Shown piece after piece: positions 25,167 to 33,503 of a stretch of DNA of 64,000 bases. The notes under the pieces are model-generated. The model searched no databases, was not told where the DNA came from, and worked only from the letters and a program-made list of their open reading frames with translations. Every line of letters starts with the position of its first letter. The first letter of the stretch is position 1. The DNA lies in the NCBI GenBank assembly GCA_026986785.1, contig JALSNW010000019.1:1-64000 (forward strand), read 5' to 3'. A program made the translations under genes and the position numbers. This stretch comes from Deltaproteobacteria bacterium. Its GTDB lineage: Bacteria; Desulfobacterota; Dissulfuribacteria; Dissulfuribacterales; QOAL01.

Positions 25167-27851
25167 TTATTTTTTCAATGCAATGGCAGGTTCCCATTCA
25201 AGCCATTCGTCTTTGGCCTTTTCATAGAGTTTGAAGTGATGTCCTTGCGAGACAGCTCTTCCCATGTCCTCGCCCTCAGGTGTGGCAAAGGCTATACCTC
25301 CTGCCAAGATTGCCTCAATCGTCTCTGTCTTGACGTCGATACCTGAAAATAGCCCAGCGTCGACCCTTATGCCACTTGCATTCCAAAACCTGGTGTTGGT
25401 CCTTACAAGGGGAGCAAAGGCATCGTAAATATTCAGATGGACCCAAACCATTCTGGCATCAGGGGCCAGTTCATATCCAGTGACTGTGCCCACCTTTATC
25501 CTGCGATAATACACTGGACAGCCCCTTTTCAGAGAACCGAGGCTTTGGGCCTCGGCTATAAGGTTCAAACCTGTTTTTACGACCGGGACCGCAGGTGGGG
25601 CTGCCAGTCCTTGGAGGTCGGTGCATCTGGGGCCTGGTCCAGCCTCAACAGCTATATATGGCCCGGTAATTGCTGTTTCCAGGTTTCTTATTCCTGACAG
25701 GCTGAACTCAGGATATACGACCCAGATCTTTGCCCCTGTGGTAAAGATGGATGAGGCGGATTTCTTTATAAGGGCCTTTACCAATATGGAATCCATGTGG
25801 TTCTCAAATCCGATATCTTGTACGTGGCCTATCTCAATGCCCTGATGCCGAATCTTTGAATTTACTTTTATTTTTTGACCTTTTGGAAAATGTATCGTCA
25901 CAGCTACATAGTCTGCTGCAAGGGCATCGTCCAGACTGTTGTAAAGCCTGAACACCTGTCCTGTCTTGATCCGCTGGCCTGATTTCTTGTGCCCTGGATT
26001 GATGAAGGAGATGGCGCCCATCATTATAGAGGCCAAGGGAGAGGCCTGGATGTCGAGGCCTGTCCTGATACTCCCCTTGACCTTTATGCCACTTGCAAGA
26101 TAGAAACGGGTCGTCTTGTGGATGAGAGCAAGGTATTTCTTTTCCAAAAAGACAGTGACTATGATCTTGTCGTGTTTCTCTTCGAGGGATACACCTGTTA
26201 CCTCTCCCACCTTTACTTTCTTGTAGTAAACAGGGCTTCCTTCAGAGACCGACACAGGCTGAGTTGTCTCGAGTTTTACGAATTTACCTGCTGGCTTCAG
26301 CCCAGGTGCATGTTTGACTGCTTCCTGGAAATTTTTGAATAATTTGAATCGCTGCCCGGGTTTGGCAGGTTTTAGTCTCTTTCCATATAGCTGATGTGGG
26401 TAATCAAAGGCTATCCCCCCGGCCAGGATCGCCCTTATGGAATCTGTCTTCAGATTCACTTCAGCAGGTGTTACCCTCAGGTTCATGCCGGAATAATTCC
26501 AGAATACACAGTGTCTGTTCATGAGGCGTACATATCTATCGTAGATGATAAAGACGAGGTCCACACTGTTGTCTGGATTTAGATCATAACTGGCGACCTC
26601 ACCCACCTGGATATGCTTGAAGAGGATTGGGGCCCCTGGTTCAAGGGAGTTCAGGTCTGTGGATTCCAGCCTGTAAAATGTCCCATTTTTAAGTATCTCC
26701 TTGGAGTGGCTTCCCTGTATTACAAACTCATAACAGGGTTCTCCCTCTCCAGGAACGAAGGTGATATAGGGGCCTGAGACCAAGGCTCCCAGGTTCTGGA
26801 TGCCGTTTACCCCTACCTTTGGCCTTATGATCCAAAATCTCGTACCCTTTTTCAGGATGGGTTTTGCCATGGGGTCCAGGAGAAGATGGGCTGTAACCTT
26901 GTATTTTCTATCGTTTCGGTTGAGGGTGATCTTTTTGATCCTACCAACCTCCAGACCTCGGTAGATCACCTTTGTCAGGTCTTCCACCATGTCCTCCCCG
27001 GTCTCCATTTTCAGTGTTACCTTTATGCCGTATTCTGCTGCTTCATAGTCTTTGTATAATTTGAATACATGGCCATCTTCGGCAGGGGGCTCATCCATGA
27101 GTACCTCTGGCGTATAAAAGCTAATGCCTCCATTTATGAGGGTACTTATGGATTCCATGTGGAATTTTATGCCGCTCAGGCCACCAGAAAGGGTTATGCC
27201 GCTGGCATTCCAAAATCTGGATCCGGGTTTGACAAGATGTCTATATTCTGGCTCTATATAGGCATTGATTATGATACCCTCGCTGCCTTCCATGGTATAA
27301 TCTTGGACAGAGCCTACTTTTATATCCCTGTAATATATATATGAGCCTCGTTGTATGGAGTTCAGGGCATCGGTTTTCAGCTTGAAGTGTAGGCCTGGGG
27401 CCGTCTCTGGTACTGGAGGTGGTTCGTCGAGCCCATAGAATTCACGGCATGGCACCTTTGATATCCCCGGTTGAACCGCTATATAGGAGCCTGAGAGAAG
27501 GGTCTCGAGTCCACTGATCCTCCCTGCAGTGATCTCTGGCCGGACTATCCAGAATTTTACGTCTTGGACCAGCCCCTCTTTCGTCTTTGGGCTCATTGCC
27601 AAGACAACGGATACCGAGTCCAGTCCCTTGTCCACGTTGATCTCTTTGACAAATCCTATAGGCAGGCCTTTATACATGACCTTGGTCTTGCCGGCAGTGA
27701 TCCCTTCGGCACTGTGAAAGTGCACCACCACCGTTATGGGCCTTTCAGTTATCCCTCTATAGAGGAGCCATAGACCTATTGCCAGGGCAATTGCCGGTAG
27801 TATCCAGATGGGTGAAATCCCTTTTTTCTTTTTGGTAACTGGTTTTTCCAT
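25167..27851 (-). CDS. letB: LetB/YebT-type seven-MCE-domain intermembrane lipid transport protein
   Basis: About 894 residues: an N-terminal membrane anchor (ILPAIALAIGLWLLY) and then seven MCE repeats. Each is marked by a segment such as VMYKGLPIGFVKEI, YYRDIKVGSV, VIYRGLEVGRI, LFKHIQVGEV, YYKKVKVGEV, IRHQGIEIGHV or YYRRIKVGTV. Seven is the number in E. coli LetB, which stacks into a tunnel carrying lipids across the periplasm; PqiB has three. I start at the ATG at 27851, 7 bases past the stop of the upstream LetA-half gene. An extended frame to 27914 would overlap that gene. It is cotranscribed with the two PqiA-domain genes. Confidence 0.9.
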   Translation of the reverse strand: MEKPVTKKKKGISPIWILPAIALAIGLWLLYRGITERPITVVVHFHSAEGITAGKTKVMYKGLPIGFVKEINVDKGLDSVSVVLAMSPKTKEGLVQDVKFWIVRPEITAGRISGLETLLSGSYIAVQPGISKVPCREFYGLDEPPPVPETAPGLHFKLKTDALNSIQRGSYIYYRDIKVGSVQDYTMEGSEGIIINAYIEPEYRHLVKPGSRFWNASGITLSGGLSGIKFHMESISTLINGGISFYTPEVLMDEPPAEDGHVFKLYKDYEAAEYGIKVTLKMETGEDMVEDLTKVIYRGLEVGRIKKITLNRNDRKYKVTAHLLLDPMAKPILKKGTRFWIIRPKVGVNGIQNLGALVSGPYITFVPGEGEPCYEFVIQGSHSKEILKNGTFYRLESTDLNSLEPGAPILFKHIQVGEVASYDLNPDNSVDLVFIIYDRYVRLMNRHCVFWNYSGMNLRVTPAEVNLKTDSIRAILAGGIAFDYPHQLYGKRLKPAKPGQRFKLFKNFQEAVKHAPGLKPAGKFVKLETTQPVSVSEGSPVYYKKVKVGEVTGVSLEEKHDKIIVTVFLEKKYLALIHKTTRFYLASGIKVKGSIRTGLDIQASPLASIMMGAISFINPGHKKSGQRIKTGQVFRLYNSLDDALAADYVAVTIHFPKGQKIKVNSKIRHQGIEIGHVQDIGFENHMDSILVKALIKKSASSIFTTGAKIWVVYPEFSLSGIRNLETAITGPYIAVEAGPGPRCTDLQGLAAPPAVPVVKTGLNLIAEAQSLGSLKRGCPVYYRRIKVGTVTGYELAPDARMVWVHLNIYDAFAPLVRTNTRFWNASGIRVDAGLFSGIDVKTETIEAILAGGIAFATPEGEDMGRAVSQGHHFKLYEKAKDEWLEWEPAIALKK

Positions 27852-27858
27852 CTTCGAG

Positions 27859-28533
27859 CTATTCCTCTTCTCTATTGGGTGGGATGCACGTGTCCCAGAT
27901 GAGCCTGGTATCAAATGTTATGGCAGCCAACATGGTTGAGATGACCACGCCGCAGAAATATGTGGCGGCGGATGCTGCCGAGATAGTGGAAAAGAATCCA
28001 AAATTTACCAGGACTGTCAGGAGTGCTATCACAAAGATATCCAGCATGGACCATCTGCCTATGAATTCGATAAATCTGAACATCATGGTCTTGTGCCTGA
28101 GCCATGTCTTCCATCTGAAATGGATGGACAGAAGAATCAGCATTATGCCGGCGATCTTGAATACAGGCACCAAGACGCTGGCTGTGAGAATGACGATACC
28201 GATCCCATAGGAGCCTTCCTTGAAAAAATATATGATGCCGTCCATTATTGTGGAGTATTCTTGGGAGCCGAGATAGTCCACCTGCATGATAGGGAGAAGA
28301 TTGGCAGGGAATAGTAGGATGAGAGATGTTAGCACCAGTGCCCATGTATAGGTTATGCTGCCTGGTTTCCTCGTGTGTACCGTGGCACAGCACCTGGGAC
28401 AGATGGTGGCTTCATCATAGTCATGGCAAGAGACGACCTTGTGGCAATAATGGCAAATCATGAGGCCTGCCTCTTTTCCAGTAACGGGGCCTTGTCCTAC
28501 ATTGCAGGCGATATCGTTTTGTCTGTTGTTCAT
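27859..28533 (-). CDS. PqiA/LetA half protein, second domain
   Basis: A 224-residue membrane protein with one PqiA domain. A zinc-ribbon-like region (CHYCHKVVSCHD ... CPRC, residues 27-49) precedes four membrane helices, including ALVLTSLILLFPANLLPIMQV. PqiA/LetA are inner-membrane partners that feed lipid to the MCE tunnel. E. coli LetA holds two such domains in one chain of about 427 residues; here they are separate genes overlapping by 4 bp. This one lies next to letB. Confidence 0.85.
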   Translation of the reverse strand: MNNRQNDIACNVGQGPVTGKEAGLMICHYCHKVVSCHDYDEATICPRCCATVHTRKPGSITYTWALVLTSLILLFPANLLPIMQVDYLGSQEYSTIMDGIIYFFKEGSYGIGIVILTASVLVPVFKIAGIMLILLSIHFRWKTWLRHKTMMFRFIEFIGRWSMLDIFVIALLTVLVNFGFFSTISAASAATYFCGVVISTMLAAITFDTRLIWDTCIPPNREEE

Positions 28534-29297
28534 GGTCTGCCTTGGGTGCTCAGTGCAGGAGGGCCGTTGTTTGGCTCAGGTCTTCGGCAGGGCAATATTC
28601 CCTCTTTTTGTTCCCGAGCCAGGGCCTGTTTGTCTATCTCATCCCAGAATAGTTTCTTGTCCATCAAGGCTGCTGATCCAAGTGTCGCTGCGAGCAGCCC
28701 TATAAAGCAATAGAATCCCACATCATAGTTGACATGTGCCATATGAAGCATCTTGATTATGGTGACCAAGATGCCGATCATATAGACCTCTAGCATTCCC
28801 CATTCGTCCAGATGGTGATACAAACGGAAGAGCACTGCAGTCTTTCTGGAACTACGGCCAGTATAGAGTGAGGCTGCCACGATAAACAACATTACGAGTT
28901 TTACCAAGGGGATCAAGATCGCAGTCAGAAAGACCATCAGGCCTGTAAAATAGAAATGGGTATTTATTAGGGCCAAAAAACTATCGGCTATGCTGCCGCT
29001 ACTTTCTATACCTGCTGCGTCAAAGGTGAGAAGTGGCAAGAAGATGGCTGGTACATAAATGAGCAGACCTGCTGAGGTAAGGGCCAGGACTTTTTCCACA
29101 GAATCCTTTACAGGTGCCCCTAAGATCGCTCCACACCTTGGACAGAGGAGTTTTTCACCTTCTTCTACAGATGACATTTCAAGCAATAGATCACATTCGG
29201 GGCAGAGGATGATTTTTTTTGGGTTCATCTCTATTGTTCCAAAGCAATGTCTTTGTAAGGGATGAAAATCCCACAATAAATGAAGTGACTGGGCCAT
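28530..29297 (-). CDS. PqiA/LetA half protein, first domain
   Basis: A 255-residue protein with one PqiA domain: Zn-binding CPECDLLLEM ... CPRCGAIL near the N-terminus and then four helices (VLALTSAGLLIYVPAIFLPLL, FTGLMVFLTAILIPLVKLVM and others). The Met 23 residues in (at 29228, MNPKKIILCPEC) matches the usual domain start and may be the true one; ribosome-binding sites are weak at both. Together with the 27859-28533 gene it makes the equivalent of one LetA. Confidence 0.85.
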   Translation of the reverse strand: MAQSLHLLWDFHPLQRHCFGTIEMNPKKIILCPECDLLLEMSSVEEGEKLLCPRCGAILGAPVKDSVEKVLALTSAGLLIYVPAIFLPLLTFDAAGIESSGSIADSFLALINTHFYFTGLMVFLTAILIPLVKLVMLFIVAASLYTGRSSRKTAVLFRLYHHLDEWGMLEVYMIGILVTIIKMLHMAHVNYDVGFYCFIGLLAATLGSAALMDKKLFWDEIDKQALAREQKEGILPCRRPEPNNGPPALSTQGRP

Positions 29298-29876
29298 GCT
29301 GGTCTCGTGGGGCAGGAAGATTTCTTCATAATAGAGTGTTTTTATCCATAAACTCCTAAATATAATAGGCCATCATGATTAAAGCAAATCAAATATCTCT
29401 GTGCTTAGATGGGTTACGGGTATGGCCTAGTTCATGGACAAGAGTAGTCTTGGCCCCCTGTCTGATTTTCCTTGGAAGTAAACATCACGGAATAAGAGGA
29501 TGTTGTATTAATAGTATTATACTTATTATAATGCTAATATATCTTGGTTCATAGGGTTTTGCCTCGATCAGCTTGATGTATCTCCAATCTTTGCAAAATG
29601 GTTGCAGGGGGCTCTTCATCCGTCGGGTAAAAGACTTCTCTTTTAATTATGCGTCTGTGGTAGAAAGCATAAACAAGATAGCTCAAGATTGCCTATGGGC
29701 GTCTTATTGGCCTATTTTTCGGATTCAGTGGTTTTTTTAGATGTATTGCCAAAAATTTTCTTGAAAAGGCAACTTATATTTAGTATTGCTATAAAATGTT
29801 GTGCAAAAAATTACTATAAAACTCATAATGAGGAATTCTATAAGAATGATCGTAACAAAGATAGGGTTCATGACCA
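29298..29876. other. AT-rich 579-bp divergent intergenic region
   Basis: It separates the leftward let operon and the rightward molybdenum-enzyme operon and must hold both promoters. The only clear structure is an AT-rich hairpin at 29512-29536 (AGTATTATA-CTTAT-TATAATGCT, one G-T pair). TATAAT-like stretches are plentiful and none can be chosen. I see no gene in it. Confidence 0.5.
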
Positions 29877-30419
29877 TTGCTTTCTGATTTCATCTTGATA
29901 TTTCGCCTTTTGGCAAGTGGTTTTTCTTATCCATGCAAAGAGAATCTTTCTCCCACGTTTTTCAGGGCTGTAGAAAAGCTGGCTGAAAATGCTGGCATAG
30001 AAACGGGTGGACTTTTGTTCAGCCCCGACGAACTCAAAGAGGCCTATACCAGGCTTTTCATCAATAGCCCAGGTGGCATCCCAGCCCCGCTATATGCCTC
30101 GGTGTATGTATCAGGTCAGGGGCTGCTGATGCAGGACGGTTATGGCCAGGCAAGGGCGTTTTACCTTCGTGCAGGAATAGAACCAGCCAGTGAAGAGGAG
30201 CCTGCCGACTCCCTGCCCATGGAACTGCTTTTCGTGGCCATTCTTTTGGAGAAAGAGGCACTTGACTTATTGTCAGAATTTTTGGGGGAGCACTTGAGGA
30301 AATGGTTTCAGCTCTTTGAACAGAGGGTTCAGGCCGCTGATCCCCATCCCTATTACAGCCTTCTGGCAAGGCTAACCCTGTTTTATCTCACTAAACTAAA
30401 CGAGGAGGTTATTGGATGA
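29877..30419 (+). CDS. TorD/DmsD-type molybdoenzyme chaperone
   Basis: About 180 residues, all alpha-helical, of the TorD family, which binds the Tat signal of a molybdopterin enzyme until cofactor is loaded. The LLFSPDELKEAYTRLFIN and PLYASVYVS segments and DSLPMELLFVAILL are typical. The frame opens after a TGA at 29871 and the first start available is TTG at 29877, with no good ribosome-binding site, so the exact N-terminus is uncertain. It overlaps the following catalytic-subunit gene by 4 bp, which identifies its client. Confidence 0.82.
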   Translation: MLSDFILIFRLLASGFSYPCKENLSPTFFRAVEKLAENAGIETGGLLFSPDELKEAYTRLFINSPGGIPAPLYASVYVSGQGLLMQDGYGQARAFYLRAGIEPASEEEPADSLPMELLFVAILLEKEALDLLSEFLGEHLRKWFQLFEQRVQAADPHPYYSLLARLTLFYLTKLNEEVIG

Positions 30420-32731
30420 AGCGACGTAGATTTCTGAAGCTTTCTGCTTCAGCCTGTGCGGCCCTGGCAGCCCTTGAATTTCAGGGTAAGGGCATGTTCA
30501 GGCCGGCAGCCGCATCGACCGGCAATGCACAAGGACTGCCAGGAAGCCTTGGGGCAAAAGACATCCCAAGTGTCTGCGAGATGTGTTTCTGGCGCTGCCC
30601 CATAGTGGGGAAGGTGAAAAATGGGAGGCTTGTAAAGATCGAAGGCAATCCCAAAAGCCCGGCAAACGATACGAGGGTGTGCGCAAGGGGTAATTCAGGC
30701 GTACAGCTTGTATACGATCCAGATCGTTTGAAGTATCCACTCAAGCGCACAGGCAAGCGGGGGGAAGGAAAATGGGCCAGGATATCCTGGGAGGAGGCCC
30801 TGGATGAAATAGCCCATAACATGAACAAGGTCAAGGACAAGTATGGGCCACATGCCCTTGCATTTTTCGATCATGGGGCCTCGGCAGAATTTATGAGGGG
30901 GATTTTCAATGCCCTGGGTACTGAAAATTACACTAACGAGCCAGCATTTTTTCAGTGTGTAGGTCCTGCCGCACTGGCCTTTATAAAGACCATGGGCTAT
31001 GTCACCTCGGGCACGAGGCAGTACATCGACATGAAGAACGCAAAGGCTATTTTGTTGGTGGCCAGCCACATTGGGGAAAATGTCCACGTGTCCCATGTCA
31101 GTGAATATATGGAGGGGCTGAGCAAGGGGGCAAAGCTCGTAGTGGTAGACCCCAGATTTTCTGCACCTGCAGGCAAGGCCCACATCTATCTGCCGATCCG
31201 CCCAGGTACTGATACGGCCCTTCTGTTAGCCTGGATGAATTTCATTATCGAAAATGGGCTCTATGACAAAGATTTTGTCAAGAATCACTGTACTGGCTTC
31301 AATGATGTAAAGGAAGCTGTAAAAAAATGTACTATAGAGTGGGCAGCCCCAATATGTGACCTGAAGCCAGAGGAGATGAGGAAGGCCATCGTCATGTTGG
31401 CAGAGGCCAGGCCCCACGTGGCCATTCATCCTGGGCGTCATGCCACATGGTATGGCAAGGGTGACACCAGCAGACATCAGGCACTTGGTATGCTGGCAGC
31501 CCTTTTCGGGGCCGTTGGCGTACCTGGTGGACTCTATTTTCCTACACATGTGAAAAAGGGGCATTCCGAATGCGCCGAATGTGGTGGAGAGCCAGAGACC
31601 CCTGATGAATCCTTGCAGGAAGACTATTACCCATTTGCCTCCATGTTTGGATCTCCAACGAGCAAGATCATAGAGGCAAGCCTCAGTGGGGATCCTTATC
31701 CAGTCAAGCTTTGGGGGATCAATGGTGTCAACATCCTGCAGACAATACCCGATCCCTACAAGACCATGGAGGCCATAAAGAAGCTGGATTTCATCTTCTG
31801 CGAAGAGATCCTGCCTACTGAGACAGCCATGTGGTCTGATATAGTCCTGCCAGGAGCCACCTACCTGGAAAGATATGACGCTGTCTATACCTATGACCTT
31901 TTGACACCATATATCACCATAAGACAGCCTGTGATCAAGCCCATGTTTGAGGTCAAGTCTCCATATTGGATTGCCAGGCAACTGGCAAAGAGATTGGGGC
32001 TCGAGTGTTTCCAGGTAAAGGATGAAAAGGACATAATAGAAGAAGAACTAAAACCAGCAGGTCTTTCTATCGATTCACTCAACAAGAAAGGCGGTCTTGT
32101 CAAATTCAAGGCCCATCCTTACAGGAAGAGAAAAGATCTGAAGTTCAAGACCGACTCTGGGAAGATAGCCCTAAGCGTTGAGGCATTTGCAGATGAGGAC
32201 CTGGATCCCATCCCCAAATTCATACCCACACCTGCCCCGCCAAAGGGTTATGCAAGACTCATTTACGGTAGGGTGCCTGTACATACATTCAGTAGGACCA
32301 TGAACAACAAATGGCTCCATAACGAATGGCCAGAAAATCAGTTGTGGCTGAACGACGAGGCTGCTGGCAAGATGGGGCTAAAGGATGGAGACGAGGTGAT
32401 CCTTGAGAACCAGGATGGGTACAAATCACTCCCCATCAAACTCAAGGTTACACCAGGTATCCGTGCAGACGTGGTCTACATGGCACACGGCTATGGTAGC
32501 AGGTCAAAGATGCTGACCAAGGCATTCGAAAAGGGAGCCAGTGACCAGTTCATAATAACTGAATACGTAGATGATCCATTCATGGGTGCATCGAGTCACA
32601 GGACCAATTTTGTGCGGATCATAAAGGGAAGTAAGATCATAGACGTCCCTGATCTTTGTCCAGTACCGCCGGAGCTTCCAAGATTTAAATTGAAAAAAGC
32701 AGACAGAGTTAAGACAGGAGGCAGAAAATGA
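30416..32731 (+). CDS. Tat-exported molybdopterin oxidoreductase, Phs/Psr-like catalytic subunit
   Basis: A 771-residue DMSO-reductase-family enzyme. The Tat signal is MKRRRFLKLSASACAALA. The N-terminal [4Fe-4S] motif is SVCEMCFWRCP ... RVCARG (residues about 54-90). Molybdopterin-binding stretches follow (PLLAWMNF-type, HPGRHATWYG, LWGINGVN, EEILPTETAMWSDIVLPG), and a C-terminal dinucleotide domain with NDEAAGKMGLKDGDEV. FFQC near residue 183 is a candidate Mo ligand. The nearest characterised relatives by pattern are thiosulfate, polysulfide, tetrathionate and arsenate reductases; the substrate cannot be decided. There is no NrfD/PsrC-type anchor gene, so the complex is probably soluble in the periplasm or uses a distant quinone partner. 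Confidence 0.85.
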   Translation: MKRRRFLKLSASACAALAALEFQGKGMFRPAAASTGNAQGLPGSLGAKDIPSVCEMCFWRCPIVGKVKNGRLVKIEGNPKSPANDTRVCARGNSGVQLVYDPDRLKYPLKRTGKRGEGKWARISWEEALDEIAHNMNKVKDKYGPHALAFFDHGASAEFMRGIFNALGTENYTNEPAFFQCVGPAALAFIKTMGYVTSGTRQYIDMKNAKAILLVASHIGENVHVSHVSEYMEGLSKGAKLVVVDPRFSAPAGKAHIYLPIRPGTDTALLLAWMNFIIENGLYDKDFVKNHCTGFNDVKEAVKKCTIEWAAPICDLKPEEMRKAIVMLAEARPHVAIHPGRHATWYGKGDTSRHQALGMLAALFGAVGVPGGLYFPTHVKKGHSECAECGGEPETPDESLQEDYYPFASMFGSPTSKIIEASLSGDPYPVKLWGINGVNILQTIPDPYKTMEAIKKLDFIFCEEILPTETAMWSDIVLPGATYLERYDAVYTYDLLTPYITIRQPVIKPMFEVKSPYWIARQLAKRLGLECFQVKDEKDIIEEELKPAGLSIDSLNKKGGLVKFKAHPYRKRKDLKFKTDSGKIALSVEAFADEDLDPIPKFIPTPAPPKGYARLIYGRVPVHTFSRTMNNKWLHNEWPENQLWLNDEAAGKMGLKDGDEVILENQDGYKSLPIKLKVTPGIRADVVYMAHGYGSRSKMLTKAFEKGASDQFIITEYVDDPFMGASSHRTNFVRIIKGSKIIDVPDLCPVPPELPRFKLKKADRVKTGGRK

Positions 32732-33468
32732 GTCAGCTGGCCATGGTAATAGATTTGAAGAGGTGTGTGGGGTGCCATGCCTGCGCGATTGCCTGCAGGG
32801 CCGAATGGGGGATCCCCGTTGCCTACAAGAGAAACTGGGTTCACCGCCTTGGGCCCGAAAAGACCCCTCACGGCCTTTCCTATACATTTTATCCCGGGCT
32901 TTGCAATCACTGTGATGACCCAAAATGTGTTTCGGTTTGCCCTGTTGATCCTGAGGAGAGGACCTTCAAGGATCCCAAGACAGGCAAGACAAAAAAGATG
33001 GCAGTCCATGCCACCTTCAAGCATCCTTTCACAGGGGCAGTGCTGATAGACAAATCAAGGTGTATCGGTTGTGGATCTTGTGTGGAGGCCTGTCCCTATG
33101 GGGCAAGGTATCTTAACGAGGACCTGGATGATCCCAAGGCTGATAAATGTACCTTCTGCGTGGAGAGGCTTGAAGTTGGTGAGCAACCAGCATGTGTAAA
33201 GACATGTATAACAAAGGCCAGGATATTTGGAGATCTTTCAGACAAGTCCTCAGAAGTACACAAGATAGTTGCTTCTGGTAAGGCTGTAAGGCTCACGTCA
33301 AAAGAGGTCAATATCGGGCCAAATGTTTACTATACGGGGCTAAAAAGGGATACGTATCTGTTGATACAAAAATGTGCCCCCCATGAAAGGAAATGGGAGA
33401 ACGTAAAGGCCCCTACCAGAAGAGATGTCATACTGGCTGCAGTGCGGCGTCTTAAGACTGCAGTCTGA
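32728..33468 (+). CDS. Four-cluster [4Fe-4S] electron-transfer subunit of the molybdoenzyme
   Basis: A 246-residue DmsB/PhsB/TtrB-type ferredoxin with four cluster motifs: CVGCHACAIACRAEWG (about residue 12), CNHCDDPKCVSVCP (about 58), CIGCGSCVEACPYG (about 112), and CTFCVERL ... CVKTC (about 145-163). It relays electrons to or from the catalytic subunit, whose gene it overlaps by 4 bp. It has no signal of its own and is probably exported with its partner. The NVYYTGLKRDTYL tail is typical of the polysulfide and tetrathionate reductase groups. Confidence 0.88.
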   Translation: MSQLAMVIDLKRCVGCHACAIACRAEWGIPVAYKRNWVHRLGPEKTPHGLSYTFYPGLCNHCDDPKCVSVCPVDPEERTFKDPKTGKTKKMAVHATFKHPFTGAVLIDKSRCIGCGSCVEACPYGARYLNEDLDDPKADKCTFCVERLEVGEQPACVKTCITKARIFGDLSDKSSEVHKIVASGKAVRLTSKEVNIGPNVYYTGLKRDTYLLIQKCAPHERKWENVKAPTRRDVILAAVRRLKTAV

Positions 33469-33503
33469 AATATTTGCTGACAGGCTTGAACTCTTTTTAG
33501 AGA

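Noticed and set aside
29871-29873. TGA just upstream of the TorD-like gene as a third selenocysteine codon
   Set aside because: A TAG lies in the same frame at 29862-29864, and no coding homology extends upstream.
31226-31981. 251-codon frame antisense to the molybdoenzyme gene
   Set aside because: Antisense shadow with no start signal or family match.
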